A stretch of DNA of 64,000 nucleotides, taken from assembly GCA_015178975.1 (NCBI GenBank), contig WHVD01000062.1, positions 372,001 to 436,000 on the forward strand. Direction: 5' to 3'. Positions 41,169-53,500 of the stretch are shown piece after piece. Position 1 is the first letter of the stretch. Every line of letters starts with the position of its first letter. The notes under the pieces are model-generated. The model saw only the letters and a list, made by a program, of their open reading frames with translations, was not told where the DNA came from and ran no database searches. A program made the position numbers and the translations under genes. Origin of the DNA: Hysterangium stoloniferum (Eukaryota; Basidiomycota; Agaricomycetes; Hysterangiales; Hysterangiaceae).

Positions 41169-41801
41169 TGTGAAGGGTATGCATATATGCATAATTGGAC
41201 TAAGGAATAATAGTTGGATTATAGTATTTTAGTATTTACTTTTTATTTTCTTTATTTACATTCTTTCTATATTTCGAGCATACCCTTATTTTGTAGTTCG
41301 AAGCTTTGTGTATACGTATGGGTGCTCTCGGCGCCAAACAACAGACACTTTTTCACCCAGCAGACACCACCTCGTAAACGACCCAGACGTCGAATAGCGA
41401 GAGGTGTCAAGGGTAAAGTCTCAACTACCTATAAAGGTAGTATTCTCTCGCATACTAAAGTACTTTGAACTTGAACCGCGAAGGTCGAGTTCCCCTCTAA
41501 GGTCTTTGCGCTTGTTGACATTATAGTCGACTCGCGCTACTATATCTTTACTTTAGATATTCAGCTTCTCGTTGATTATCTATCTTACTTCTAGCTACGA
41601 GTTGTACCGTGAAGGTCAACTCTTTCCTTCTCTTATTCTAGCCGTCAAGAGCAACTGTACAGACGCATAGCGTGTCTCCTTACTAGTACTGCCAGTCTAG
41701 TAATCTACGGTATTGTACTGTACGGTCAATACCTACTAATAGTAGTTGAATAAACACTATTCTTCGTATATAGAACGGTCAGAATCTATTGACTCTTCAC
41801 A
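41169..41801 (+). mobile_element. 5' LTR of A1
   Basis: 633 bp, TGTGAAGGGTATGC to CTCTTCACA. It lacks about 11 bp at 41660 (GTTGCTCTTGTG in the 3' LTR), which removes one arm of the inverted repeat GAGCAACTGTACAGTTGCTC. Confidence 0.95.
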
Positions 41802-41822
41802 GTGGTGATCCGGGCCGGACCG
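41802..41822 (+). other. primer binding site of A1
   Basis: GTGGTGATCCGGGCCGGACC directly follows the LTR. The TGG one base in would pair with a tRNA CCA end. The tRNA species was not identified. Nearly the same sequence is found in the gypsy-H remnant at 4712-4731. Confidence 0.7.
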
Positions 41823-41878
41823 TTCTTTTCCTACGAAGAAAAATCTTATTATTGGACTACTAAAACTCGAACACGCGA

Positions 41879-44794
41879 ATGACTACGGGCAAGAACCAAA
41901 CACCTAGGTCTTCATCAGCTCCGAGTAGCTCCATGCCTCGTCAAAAATCCGCTAATTTGGAACCACCCCGTAACGTCACTTTGAGGAAGTCTTCGTCGAC
42001 TTTCCAAGGATCAACTCCTCTGGAGGATCCTTCCGGAGTAGTAGCGGAATCGTCAATGAACATTCCACCCGACCCACCTGAAGAATGCAGTCGAACGCCT
42101 CTGGAGCCAACGTTGAGGCTGGTCGAGCACCCTCGCCTGTTCTCAGGTTCCCTCCGAGACAAGTTATTCTCAAGCAGTTCCTTGGAGGTCATATGATTTA
42201 TGCTCAGCCCATCGACTTACAATGGGATATGTACTACACCGATTGAATCTCCGAGGATCTGGTTACCCCCTTTGTAGAGGAGTACAATACGGATTACCCC
42301 ATTTTACCAGTGACTGTAGCAGTGTGGTTAGGTCGTTACCAGGCGATCTTATCGGCACGAGATTTATTCACGCGACCAGGGAACCTTGAGGACTTGACCC
42401 GATCGATTCCTGAATGGTCGAATGAGGTGACTACCACTACAGAAGGTGGAAGAAGGATTCTCAAGCAGGAGGTGTTTTCTCTATTCCTTGAAGCACTTCG
42501 TACGCATGATGATGCATTACAGATCCTGCACGTCCTGCTCGGTGGAGATCATGTCGTGCCTAAGGTCGACTACCAGTACATGTACATCCGCATGTTGGAG
42601 GAGTCTCTCAATGGAGTCACGCCAAATCTGCCGTTTGCATACTTCACTCTAAGGGGTCAGCTGAAACGAAATCAAAGAAGACTCGATAAGATGGTTTTAG
42701 AGGTACTCCTCCCCTATAATGACTCGATTCAGGTCCCCAATTCGCCTATCTCCACGACTGATTCGTTTGTTCACAACCTAAATTGGTCTCCAGATACTCG
42801 TTTCCTATCTTCTCTCAACCGTCCTGTGATAATGGAGGACTTTCCGCTGGACTTGAGGATGCAGGTGATAGAACGCCTTCAAGAAAAGAGGATTGAGGTC
42901 TGTGCTCCCTTTCATCAACCTCAGCCGCGTCGACTCCTGAACACGATGGAGATGGAGAGATGAATCGCGATGGAATCTGGTCCCACGCCTTTTCAGGGAG
43001 ATCCTCGCTCTCGCGTCGCGTTTGAGGGAGTTCCCAACAGCCCTAAGGTCGGGAACGAAGTGACCACTGTCAGAAATCGATCAGTCGCCAGCAAGGGTCC
43101 ACCGTCCTTCTCTACAGCGTTCACTGAGGGTATAGCTGGCCTAGTTGCTGGTCGAGGATCGCTGAATCCAGATGGTCCCCGCCATTCTCTGCCGATCACT
43201 TTGAATCCCTTCTTGCCATCAGGAGGACCCCCTAGCGATTCATCTGGGAGTTCGAATACTTCAGACCGAGGAGGGAACTCGGGACATGGGGAGTGCCACA
43301 ATGGAGTGCCTAATACCACTTTTCGAACTCCGATGCGGTCTCAAGCTAGCACGCTTATTGATGACTTACCTAAGGACAAGAAGATCACTCTTAACACCAG
43401 CGACCTCAAGATCAAATGGTCTGACCTCCCCGAATACGATGGAGCCCAATCCAAGGCCTTGGACTATATCATGGACATCGTGAGTCTTGCGGAGATATCA
43501 GACTCTTTTGAGTGTGATGTTAGGACTCGCTCTGCCAAGACGACTTACAGGAAACGCTAAGGTCTGGTGGAGCACCCTAGACCGTGAGCATCGTACTGAA
43601 TTCAGTCAATCTCATGGGTCATTTCTTTGGGGCATTGTGGAAGGATTGCTTGGAACTCACTGGCGTGAATCCTTGGCCTTAGAATGGGAAGCCATGAAAT
43701 TTCGACAAGTTGGTCACGATCGCGAGACACCCGTCCACTATATCCAATGGAGAGTTAAACTCTATCATTTTTTGTATGGGTTCCACCAGGACAGAGGAGA
43801 TGAGACACGCAGACTCATTCTCACGCAGCCTACGGAATGGCTCTACCTTCTTCAAGGACAACCCATCGACGATATCATGAGTTTGCAGACTTATGCTAAT
43901 AACCTGCAAGAAGCTCTGATTAACGCTTGGGTCCAAACACACTGGGAATGTTACAGGTTCCAGAAACCGCGCGTAATGTTAGCAGAGGGTCAGGAAGTAG
44001 ATTTTAGAATCACCGACGACTTCTCTTCACCTAACCAGGTTCTCGTTAGTGAGACTAACGAGAGAGGCTCGACGAGAAAGACCGTCCCTGACGTCGCTAA
44101 TCCAATGCAGGGAAAGCGTCACGGAAAAATGTTCTTCGAGAGGAGTAACAAGAAGAGTGCGGTCAAACCCACCAAGGAATGTTGGATATGTGGAAGTCCG
44201 GAGCATTTCAAGATAGACTGTCCTCAAGCTGGCAAAATGTCTCATTATGTCTCTATCAACAAATGCTCCGCACAGGATATGTCGGAGGAAGCTGAGGAGC
44301 AAAGGTTATATGAAGCGGTTCATGGACTATCTATACAAGGACAAGTAAATAGCTCTGATGACGAATTGACTTTTGTTTCCATTTATGCGCCCCGAGTCGG
44401 AGACACATTAGTAAGGGAGGACAATCGAACGACTAGTGAAGCTCTTCTGTCTGAAGTTTACGTATCCATACTCGCCGCAGATTTCTTCGAAAAGGGAGAC
44501 CGATTGAGTGCTCATCGGCAGGACCTTGAAGGCCTGACCGAGAAGCACGAGCAGACCGGAGATTCTCACGAACAAATCAGCTCAAACTCGCTCTGTTCGC
44601 CTGGAACTGACGTTGACACATTCCCGTTTGATCCTGGAAACCCCCCCGACTTACTACCGTACGAGGACTCGGATTCGGAGGACAGCGACAATGACACGGT
44701 ATTGGATTCCCCTTCGAAGCATATTCCTTGTCAAAGTGAGTGCAGGAATGTAATCTTGTCCCTGCGCAAGGAAAGTAAGAGGCCTAGAATCTAG
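41879..44794 (+). pseudogene. gag: A1 gag
   Basis: ATG 41879 opens a Ser/Pro-rich N-terminus (MTTGKNQTPRSSSAPSSS). A shift near 42100 leads to PIDLQWDMYYTD, a stop at 42244-42246 (TGA, where A-family reading would continue ISEDLVTPF), a second TGA at 42961, and then a Pro/Gly-rich linker. A further shift near 43530 joins the capsid block YDGAQSKALDYI..., GNAKVWWSTLD and the CCHC zinc knuckle CWICGSPEHFKIDC (about 44176-44222). The gag/pol boundary is a TAG at 44792, but A2 has CAA there, so it is a mutation and gag-pol is one continuous frame. The product would assemble the particle and package RNA. Confidence 0.85.
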
Positions 44795-46342
44795 TACCCT
44801 CGTCCCAGTCGACTGATGAAGGAGGATACTACGATCCTTTATCGAAAATGGGATCCTCCCAGTGGTTACTCTAGCATAGGAGTTGTAGTGCTCCATGTTT
44901 TCGGTCATGTAGGAACTCCCGATTCACCTGAACACGTTAAAGTTCGAATGGACACGGGAGCGGATCTTTCCCTTATATCAGAGGAATTCTACAAGGGGCT
45001 GCAGGGCATATATAAGTTGAAACAAGGACTCAAGTTGCGTCTAATCCAGCTCACGGGTAACGCTAAGGTTATCGGATATGTTAATATTCCTATTTACCTG
45101 GAGGACGACAGTGGAACGTTACTGAAGTTCACGACGGAAACTTATGTCGTTAGAGGAATGACGGTGCCAATTCTTTTAGGAGAGGATTTCCATATTAATT
45201 ACGAAATCGGTACTCTAAGAGATCAGCCGTTGGGATCTAGACTTATTCTCCCGGGACGGCAGGGTTTTATTCCAGCCAGTTCTTCTAAGGAACCCCAACC
45301 TTTGACCTTCAACGTCAATAAGGCCCCTTTCGGGAAGCACGAGAAGGAGCAACCCAAGCTCACCTCTCTCCCCGATAAAGGCGTGTGTACTGAAAGAGTC
45401 GCGCGAGCCTTGGAGGATTGCACTATCGATCCAGAGTCAGCCAGACTAGTGCCTATTTTTGTTGAAGATCTAAAGGGTGAGGAATGGATTGTTGAAGGAA
45501 TTGTATTGCAAAATGAGAACGGTTTGATATTAGCCACACCAATCACGGCAATTTCAAGGAATAGTGCGGCAGTACCCTTAGCCAATCCATCGCTAACTCC
45601 TAAGACTATCCGACGAGGGGAGACAATAGGGATAATTCATGACCCCGCTCGTTGGGCTCACAAGCCCAGGTCACTTGAGGAGAAAGGTTTAATGGCAGCA
45701 GGCGTGACCAAGATCGCACACCTTATCGAAAGTCTCTCTCAACTTGAGGAGGACCGTCAAGTCGCCTCAGAGAGGCCTAAGCCACCTGTTGAACCAGAGA
45801 TTGCGGACGATTTCGAACCGCCTGGTCCTAAGACGGCTGCAGTGACTGATAATGAGACATTTGCCTCAGAGGATCTTCACAAGCTAGTCAACTTGGGACC
45901 AGATATACCAATGGAGGTCCTGCCACGTCTCAGGTCAGTTTTGACTGAGAACGTTAAGGCTTTCGGAGTCGACGGACAGTTAGGGCAAGTGGAATGTAGA
46001 GTCCCTGTCCCCTTGAAAGAGGGTGCCCAGCCCATATCCATGCCTATGTTCCCTTCGTCCCCTGCCAATAGGAGAGTTATAGACGAGCAAATGGATACCT
46101 GGTTCGAACAGGGTGTCATTGAGCCATCTAAAAGTCCCTGGGGGGCGCCAGCCTTTGTAGTATATCACAATGGTAAACCACGGGTGGTCATCGACTATCA
46201 GAAACTTAATCATCTCACTGTTCCAGATGAATTCCCTTTACCACATCAATCAGAGATCATGCAAGTGCTGTCGGGATCAAATGTCCTTTCTTCTTTCGAC
46301 GTGCTAGCTGGGTTTACTCAATTAGAAATGTTGGAGGACGAT

Positions 46343-46985
46343 TGTGAAGAGTCGATAGATTCTGACCGTTCAATATACGAAGAATAGTGTTTATTCAACT
46401 ACTATTAGCAGGTATTGACCGTACAGTACAATACCGTAGATTACTAGACAAGCAGTACTAGTAAGAAGACACGCTATGCGTCACAAGAGCAACTGTACAG
46501 TTGCTCTTGACGGCTAGAATGAAAGAATGAAAGAGTTGACCTTCACGGTACAACTCGTAGCTAGATGTAAATAGATAATCAACGCGAAGCTGAATATCTA
46601 GAGTAAAGAGATGATAGCGTGAGTCGACTATAATGTCGACTAGCGCAAAGACCTTAGAGTGGAACTCAACCTTTGCGGTTCGAGTCCAAAGTATGTTAGT
46701 ATGCGAGAGAATACTACCTTTATAGGTAGTTGAGATGTTACCCTTGACACCTCTCGCTATTCGACGTCTGGGTCGTTTACGAGGTGGTGTCTGCTGGGTA
46801 AAAAGTGTCTCTCGTTTTGGCGCTGAGAGCGCCCATACGTATACACAAAGCTTCGAACTACAAAATAAAGGTATGCTCGAAATATAGAAAGAATGTAAAG
46901 AAAGAAAATAAAAGATAAATAATAAAGTACTATAATCCAACTATTATTCCTTAGTCCAATTATGCATATATGCATACCCTTTACA
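46343..46985 (-). mobile_element. solo LTR-A in A1 RT, TSD ACGAT
   Basis: 643 bp in antisense, flanked by ACGAT at 46338-46342 and 46986-46990. Confidence 0.93.
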
Positions 46986-49724
46986 ACGATAAGCCCAAAA
47001 CAGCCTTCAGGTCTCATAGAGGGCTGTGGCAATTTAAAAGGATGCCGTTCGGGCTCAGAAACGGCCCCTCCACATTTCAGCGTGTCATGCAAACAGTCTT
47101 AGCACCCTACTTGTGGATTTTTTGTCTAGTCTACATCGATGACATAGTCATATTCTCTAAGAACTGGGATGACCATTTGCTCCACCTGAATCAGGTGCTT
47201 GGTGCCATCGCTTTGGCCGATATCACTCTCTCTCCCAAGAAATGTTTTATCGGATATAATTCGATCTTGTTGTTGGGTCATAAAGTATCCAGGTTGGGTT
47301 TTTCGACCCATCAAGAGAAATTTCGCGCTATATTGGAACTGGCCCCACCGACTAAGGTCTCTGAACTACAACGGTTTCTTGGAATGGTCCTTTACTTTTC
47401 GGCGTATATACCATTCTATTCATGGATGGTGTCCCCTTTATTTTCGCTCCTAAAAAAGGGAACACCCTGGACGTGGACCGCTGAACACGTCCAAGCTTAT
47501 GAGGATGTTAAAACCGCACTAGGATCAGCACCAGTGCTGGGACATCCAGTTAGTGGGATGCCCTATTGATTGTATACGGACGCTTCGGACTTTGCCTTAG
47601 GTTGTTGTCTCCAACAAGTCCAGAAGATGGCTTTAGGAGACTTGATGGACACTAAAATCTATGCCCAAGCCAAGTTAGCCTTTGACTGTGCGCAGGATGT
47701 GCCATCCTTTGTTCATCGGTACAAAACTAAACAGCCCGAGATTGAGTGGTTGGATTCATGGGGACCCACTTTTGAGGCGACCGAGGTTACCGTTGAACGA
47801 GTCATTGCATACTGAAGTCACACGCTGACAAGCACTGAACATAACTATTCTGCCACTGAACGAGAAGTGTTAGCAGCAAAGGAGGGACTAGTCCACTTCC
47901 AACCCTTTATTGAAGGTGAACACGTTCTACTCATTATGGACCATGCAGCTCTGCAATGGGCTAGATCGTACGAGAACACTAATCGTCGACTAGCTGCATG
48001 GGGGCAATATACGCTGCATTTCCAGGTCTTGAAATTTTACATCGAGCAGGAAGAGTTCACAGTAATGTGGACCCATTGTCCAGACTCCCTCGGGTACCAG
48101 CCTTCGTGAGCCCTATTAGAGATGATTTACAAGCTATCACCTCGACCTCTATGGACAAAAGCACTGAGGAAAAACTATGGAAGGACGAACCTGCTAAGAA
48201 GGCGGTCTTCTCGATCATAAACAATTCCACAGAACCTTTTGGAGTAACTCAGAAGGTTCGACAGTCGGAATGGGATTTTCATAATGCAGTGAGGGACGAT
48301 CAGGAGGACGAGTCTGACTTTGCACTGCGTCATCCTCAGCTGCTAATCAGTATCGAGGAGGGATATATAAAGAAATTTCTAGAAGGATACTCGAAGGACC
48401 CAGTCTTCAGAAACCTCTACGCTCTAGATACCCCCTCACCCAATGTGGTTGTTACTCCTTCTCACTACTTTGTAAGAGTAAACAAACTCCTGTACTTTCG
48501 TGACTCGGACTGGAAAAGTCGAGTTTGCGTGCCCAGAACCATGACTAGCTCTATTTTAAGATTGGTACATGATAATCCTTTTGAGGGAGCACACGCCGGA
48601 GGTCAGCGGTTGTTCAACCTAATGAAAGACCAGTTCTTTTGGCCAAAAATGCTGCAAGATTGCGTGTTGTACGTGCGTACCTGTGACATCTGCCAAAAGA
48701 CCAAAATTGATCGCACCGCTCGTCAAGGAGCTCTCAGACCTGCCAATGTACCTTTTAGGCCTTTCAAAGTAGTGTCTATGGACCTGATCACTGGACTACC
48801 TGACTCGGGAAAGGATATGTATTCAGCAGTTTTCGTCGCCATTGATAAATTAATGCATTTCGCTATTACAATACCTACTTTCTCGAACCTCACGGCTGAA
48901 GGATTTGCACGAATGTTTGTTAAACAGGTAGCCAGCCCCTTCGGACTACCCTCTCGAATAATCTGCGATCGGGACAAGAGATGGACCTGCAGGTTCTGGC
49001 AGGAAGTCTGTAAGATTTACGGCACCACCCTTGCGGTATCTTCTGCCCATCATCCCCAAACGGATGGACAGACGGAGAATATGAATGCAACCATAGAAAA
49101 AATGCTTTGAGCCTATTGTGCTTCTACTAAGGAGAGCTGGTCCCAATGGATTGAGGTGGTAGTCCACGCGTACAACTCAACCGTTCACAGTTCAACGAAT
49201 TACGCTCCGGCCTTCTTATTAATGGGATACCTCCCGAGAGGGATGTCTCTAGTTCTAGGAGGTGACGAACCCCTAGTTCCTAGAGAACTATCAGACAGCC
49301 CTATGGCCGACCAATGGATTCTCGAACTAGAGAATCACCAACAGATGGCTTGGGATTCCATTGCTCGAGCCCAAGAGATTCAAGCACGAGCGTATAACAA
49401 GAAGCAAAGACCATCTCCGAGGGAGACTTCGTATTGGTGTACCCTCACTCCCTCGAACTGGTGGAAGTCAAGGGAATGGGGAAGAAACTAATACAAAGAA
49501 GGATTGGACCATTCGAGGTCCTTGAGAAATTGAACTCTCAAGTATTTAGGCTTAAGATTCCCCCAGAGTATCCGATGCATCCAGTCATTAATCAGGATCA
49601 TCTGCAGAAATATCAACCTTCTCCTCCCAACCTAGGTCCAAGACCCCAACTTGAGAACCTAAGAGAGTTGAAATCAGATCACGAAGAATATGAAGTCGAA
49701 GCTATTGTTGGACATAGAAAACAG

Positions 49725-49727
49725 TGA
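49725..49727 (+). other. in-frame TGA inside the A1 chromodomain
   Basis: Same codon position as in A2 and B (GHRKQ, stop, NRLLF). The open frame continues to TAA at 49851-49853. Confidence 0.85.
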
Positions 49728-50071
49728 AATCGTCTGCTATTTAGGGTGCGCTGGAAAGATTATGGACCCAAGGAGGATTTGTGGTTAAGCAGCACTAACC
49801 TCAGAAATGCTCCGGCACTTCTGAGGGCATACAAGGTGCTGTTCAAAATTTAACGGGATATATGCGCTCAAGGAATCATCTATTCTATCATTTATTCCAT
49901 TTCTTTCGTAACTTCCTTTCAGAAATATCTCAGTCATTCAACGAGCCATCTCATTGGCTTTTATTCTCTTTCATTTTTCTATCCCTCTGGTCGATTGGGA
50001 CAACCACTAATTGGCGGCAGACACATTTACCCAAAACCCAGCCACAATTAATGAATTTTATTTAATGACCA

Positions 50072-50108
50072 ACCGAGCGGAGTTTCAATTCAATATATAT
50101 ATAAAAAA
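50072..50108 (+). promoter_or_regulatory. putative internal promoter for ORF3 in A1
   Basis: ACCGAGCGGAGTTT box, TATATATATAAAAAAG, then ACACGTAAATTCGC and a CT-rich leader. The ORF3 ATG is at 50213. Confidence 0.6.
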
Positions 50109-50212
50109 GTACACGTAAATTCGCATAAATTTTCTTTATCTTTCATACCACGTCCTTCACCTATCTACAGCCCTTCTCTCTACCTTCAACTTCACCACTT
50201 TATCGTGCTACA

Positions 50213-53200
50213 ATGCTCCCATTCCAACAAAACAAGCAAGTCCTCCCTAAGTTCAAAAAGGTCCCGCGGGCCCCGACAGCCAGTACATCCACGACCGGCA
50301 GGGGATTCATCACCTGTATACCTCGTACAGACAATGTCGAGAGCAATCGGGGTACCCAGGAATCAACCCCCCTGTTGACTTTCTCCTTTGGTGATGAGCC
50401 GGGGGGAAATACTGGTATGGATTGGAGCAAGCCATTAAGGCCCTCCATCAGACCGTCATCAGAGGAAGTCGCTGCTACTATGCGGAGGCAGGAAGCGTTT
50501 ATGGAAGAACACAACACAAGGAGGCTCACCCGCAAAAGAGAAAGGCGCACTGAGTACAGAAGTCAACAGGAGGCGAGGGGAGCAAGAGAAGGAGTCCCCT
50601 CCAAGCGACAGCGGCGTGAGTACAGAGCGTAATTCGGAAACAGAGCTTCCATGCCAATCCTTCCCCCCCGGGAGAGAAATGGGCCGACTTCGCGGAGACC
50701 GATGATAGTGAGGGTGGGACGCCTTGCATTAGGACGACGGGAACCAAGAGCTGGAAGGAGAAGGAGGGTACCATCTTTTATGACTGGGAACTACTTCGAC
50801 GCATTAAGTTGCAACGAATAGTTCTTACTCGAGGGGACGGTCAAACGTTGCCCCAGTGAGAAAAGGGATACCGTAGGGGACCAATTGATTTTTCCTCGGA
50901 TGAGGATGAGGAGGAAGACGAGAGCAGGGATGGCACGTATAGCATTCGATATCTGGGAGAGGATTGCCATGAAGGGTTCCTTCTCCCATCGAAAGTTCGC
51001 TTTGTAACCAGCAACCCCAACCAAAGACAAACACGGAGACCGTCATCCAGAGTATGGAGGGGTCACCGCCTTAGTCAACAGTCACTGGAACGCGAACCTT
51101 CCACGATTCCGGTCCCACGTCTTTCGCCAACGTCGAGGCCCCTTCCCTGTTGGAATATGTGGTTTGGAACCCTAAGTACCCACATGTATCCATAGTAGTC
51201 CTTATCCATGGCTTTGGTTCTGTCCACCATGTGGTCAATCTGAGTCTGAGTTTGAGTATGAGTGGTGGTCTATTTATTTGTCCACTAGGGTCACTATTCT
51301 GTGCCCTGATCCCCCTTCCCTTCTTTCATTCTAACAGGTTATGGGCCCCAGCATTGCCCTGGCAACATCCTCCATTATTCTTTGATCTCTGTGGGATCCA
51401 CTTCACCAATTTCTTTCTTCTGCTCACAGCACCATCTTGCAACATCCATCCACAACTCATTCATGTTTTATATCACCATGCACTGTTGTTGCCTCTGTGC
51501 AGCCCCCAACATCTGCCAGCAGACACCTGTGACACTGATGTTGCACTGTGTCACACCATTGTGACAGTCGTCATCCGGAGTTTTGTAGACATTGTGGAGA
51601 GAGCCACAACTAGTTTCTGATGGAATTTTTGATGAGCATGACCACTTTTCATCTCCATCCACCTTTCTGACCAATTAAATAATCCCTTTTTGGATCATTT
51701 TTGGTCATGGTCCTGTCAATGTGTCATCCCATGCATTTCCGGCATCTTCTTTCCATCATCCTCCACAATATATTATATTCAACAAGTCTAACAACATTCC
51801 TTTCCCTTATGGTCCTCCCATGAGCACTACCAGTGTCTCCTTTGATGGATTTTGGATTTCCTGGATGTGTTTAATCTGGATTTGCTAGTATTTTGGTTTT
51901 ATTTTTCATCTGCCCCCACTTCCTTTCACAATGGAACTCCAACCTTTATTAAAACTTTCTCTTCATGTGGAGACTTCTCTTGTCATCTTTTATTTGGTTA
52001 TTACTGGCAAGATTTGGTGGGAGCATTTTAATTTGGACTATTGGTGGATTATTCAATCTGGTGGGAGTTTTGTTCTTTTGGTTGTCTCACCAGGTGGGAG
52101 TGTTGGAATATGTGGTTCGGAACCCTAAGTACCCACATGTATCCATAGTAGTCCTTATCCATGGCTTTGGTTCTGTCCACCATGCGGTCAATCTGAGTCT
52201 GAGTTTGAGTAGGAGTGGTGGTCTATTTGTCCACTAGGGTCACTATTCTGTGCCCCGATCCCCCTTCCCTTCTTTCATTCTAACATTCCCATCATTCACT
52301 CAACACATACTCCCTCAGCCCTGATTCTAACGTCTCATCTACCTCCCTCCCCAAAAGCCGTACCGGTCCCAACCTCACCTAGGATGTCGAGGCCCCCTCC
52401 CATCCTTCATCCGGCACACACTCTCTCAGCCCAACGTGAACCTTCCCCGATTCCAGTCCCACGCCTTTCACCAACGTCGAGGCCTCTTCCCATCCTCCTT
52501 CCGGCACACATTCCCTCAGCCCCGATTCTGGTGCCTCATCTCTCTCCCTCCCTGAAAGCTATACCGGTCCCGACCCCACTTCCGCCGTCACCGGGTATCC
52601 CTCCCGACTCTCCGTATTCATATTGTGTGTCCTTAGGTAGCCCTATCCAGGATCTTCCACCAGAGCGAATGGATGTCGATTTGGACCCTCCTACACCGGA
52701 CGTCATCATTCCCATGGCGAGCAGAAAGGCGAAGGAGATGCAGAAAGCCACCACTCCTCTCCGAGAGCGATCCCCTATTCCCGTCGTCGACTGCCCGCTT
52801 CCCCCCACTGAGCCCGTATCCACAACTCTCTGGATGCGAGTAGCTGTCAACTACCCTTCCAAACAGTTTCCTGTCAGAAGGGTGCTATCACAGCTCGTGC
52901 TGGTACTTCAGCAACCGGTCCTTCAAGGGAGCCTTAAGGGTTGTCGCGGTCTGGCTCCATTGTCGGAGATAATGGAGGATTTCTATCTCTCATTCGAGGA
53001 TCTTGCAGAGGGGAAGAACTTTGCGCGAGCAGCACAGGAGATTAAACTCTCTATGTTCCGGCACATCATAGTGGAGCTTCACCATCTGCCCCCAGACTCA
53101 GTGAGCGTCCTCTCTATTGCTGGCTTAGTAGATTTACTCGAGGCCCTCGTCCTGACGCCTCCCACAGAGACCACCACGCAGCCACATGTTCCTGCCCCAC

Positions 53201-53475
53201 TACCCATGTCTTCGTCTCCCCTCCCCAACGCTCCTCTTCTTGCGTGGATTTCTGCTCCGCCGGTTAGTGTCCGCGCAGTCATTCATTGCAGAGAGAAAGC
53301 CTACAGATGATGGGTTGACTCCTTGTGCAGGAATTCTAGTGATTTGGCTCGGGTGAGAATAGCCGAATCCTTCAGAATAAAAAGGGAATGATGGGGAAAC
53401 ATCATTTTGGACCTTGGGGGATCCTCACAGGAAGCTTGGGGCGGCGTCCCAGATGCTCTTCGGCACCTTGTATAG
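50213..53475 (+). pseudogene. A1 ORF3, third gene, function unknown
   Basis: MLPFQQNKQVLPKFKKVP start, basic helix with Arg/Glu repeats (50470-50630), a stop at about 50630, then ADFAETDDSEGGTPC-like, YDWELLRRIKLQR and DFSSDEDEEEDESRD, and GEDCHEGFLLPSKVRFVT-like sequence. Next come the Pro/Ser-rich middle (interrupted by the miniature element 51148-52285) and the C-terminal domain: LWMRVAVNYPSKQFPVRRVL, MEDFYLSFEDLAEGKNF, IKLSMFRHIIVELHHLPP, LGGSSQEAWGGVPDALRHL, TAG 53473. Full-length coding would be roughly 700 residues. The alignment with the B element (60971 downward) shows conservation at both termini, with a freely varying Pro-rich middle. Confidence 0.7.
51148..52285 (+). mobile_element. 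non-autonomous copia-primed LTR element in ORF3, TSD TTCCC
   Basis: LTRs 51148-51336 (189 bp) and 52101-52285 (185 bp), TGTTGGAATATG to CATTCTAACA, flanked by TTCCC at 51143-51147 and 52286-52290. The internal 764 bp begin GGTTATGGGCCCCAGC, the initiator tRNA-Met half-molecule primer site typical of copia elements, and end with CCAGGTGGGAG. The largest open frames inside (156 codons or fewer) show no gag or pol motif. It depends on proteins supplied in trans and shares its primer type with the LTR-C/D elements but has a different LTR. Confidence 0.92.
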
Positions 53476-53500
53476 CACATCCCTTCGAACTGGGGGGCAC

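Larger units (their letters stand above)
44816..49853 (+). pseudogene. pol: A1 pol: protease, RT, RNase H, integrase, chromodomain
   Basis: Protease MDTGADLSLIS (DTG at 44951-44959). RT: SPWGAPAFVVYHNGKPRVVI, FDVLAGFTQLEM, RMPFGLRNGPSTFQ, VYIDDIVIFS (YIDD at 47132-47143). RNase H: TDASDFALGC, TEREVLAAKEGL and MDHAALQWARSYENTN. Integrase: HHCC with EGAHAGGQRLFNLMK and CDICQKTK; DDE residues in SMDLITGLP, ICDRDKRWTC and ENMNATIE; GPFEVLEKL. Chromodomain: EEYEVEAIVGHRKQ, TGA (49725), NRLLFRVRWKDYGPKEDLWL. Solo LTR-A with its TSD (648 bp, a multiple of three) interrupts RT. Stops at about 47566, 47813 and 49108 and a shift at about 47995 and 49410 disable the frame. Confidence 0.92.

Noticed and set aside
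43487-44794. Programmed gag-pol stop readthrough at TAG 44792
   Set aside because: A2 has CAA at the equivalent codon, so the stop is a private mutation, unlike the shared chromodomain TGA.
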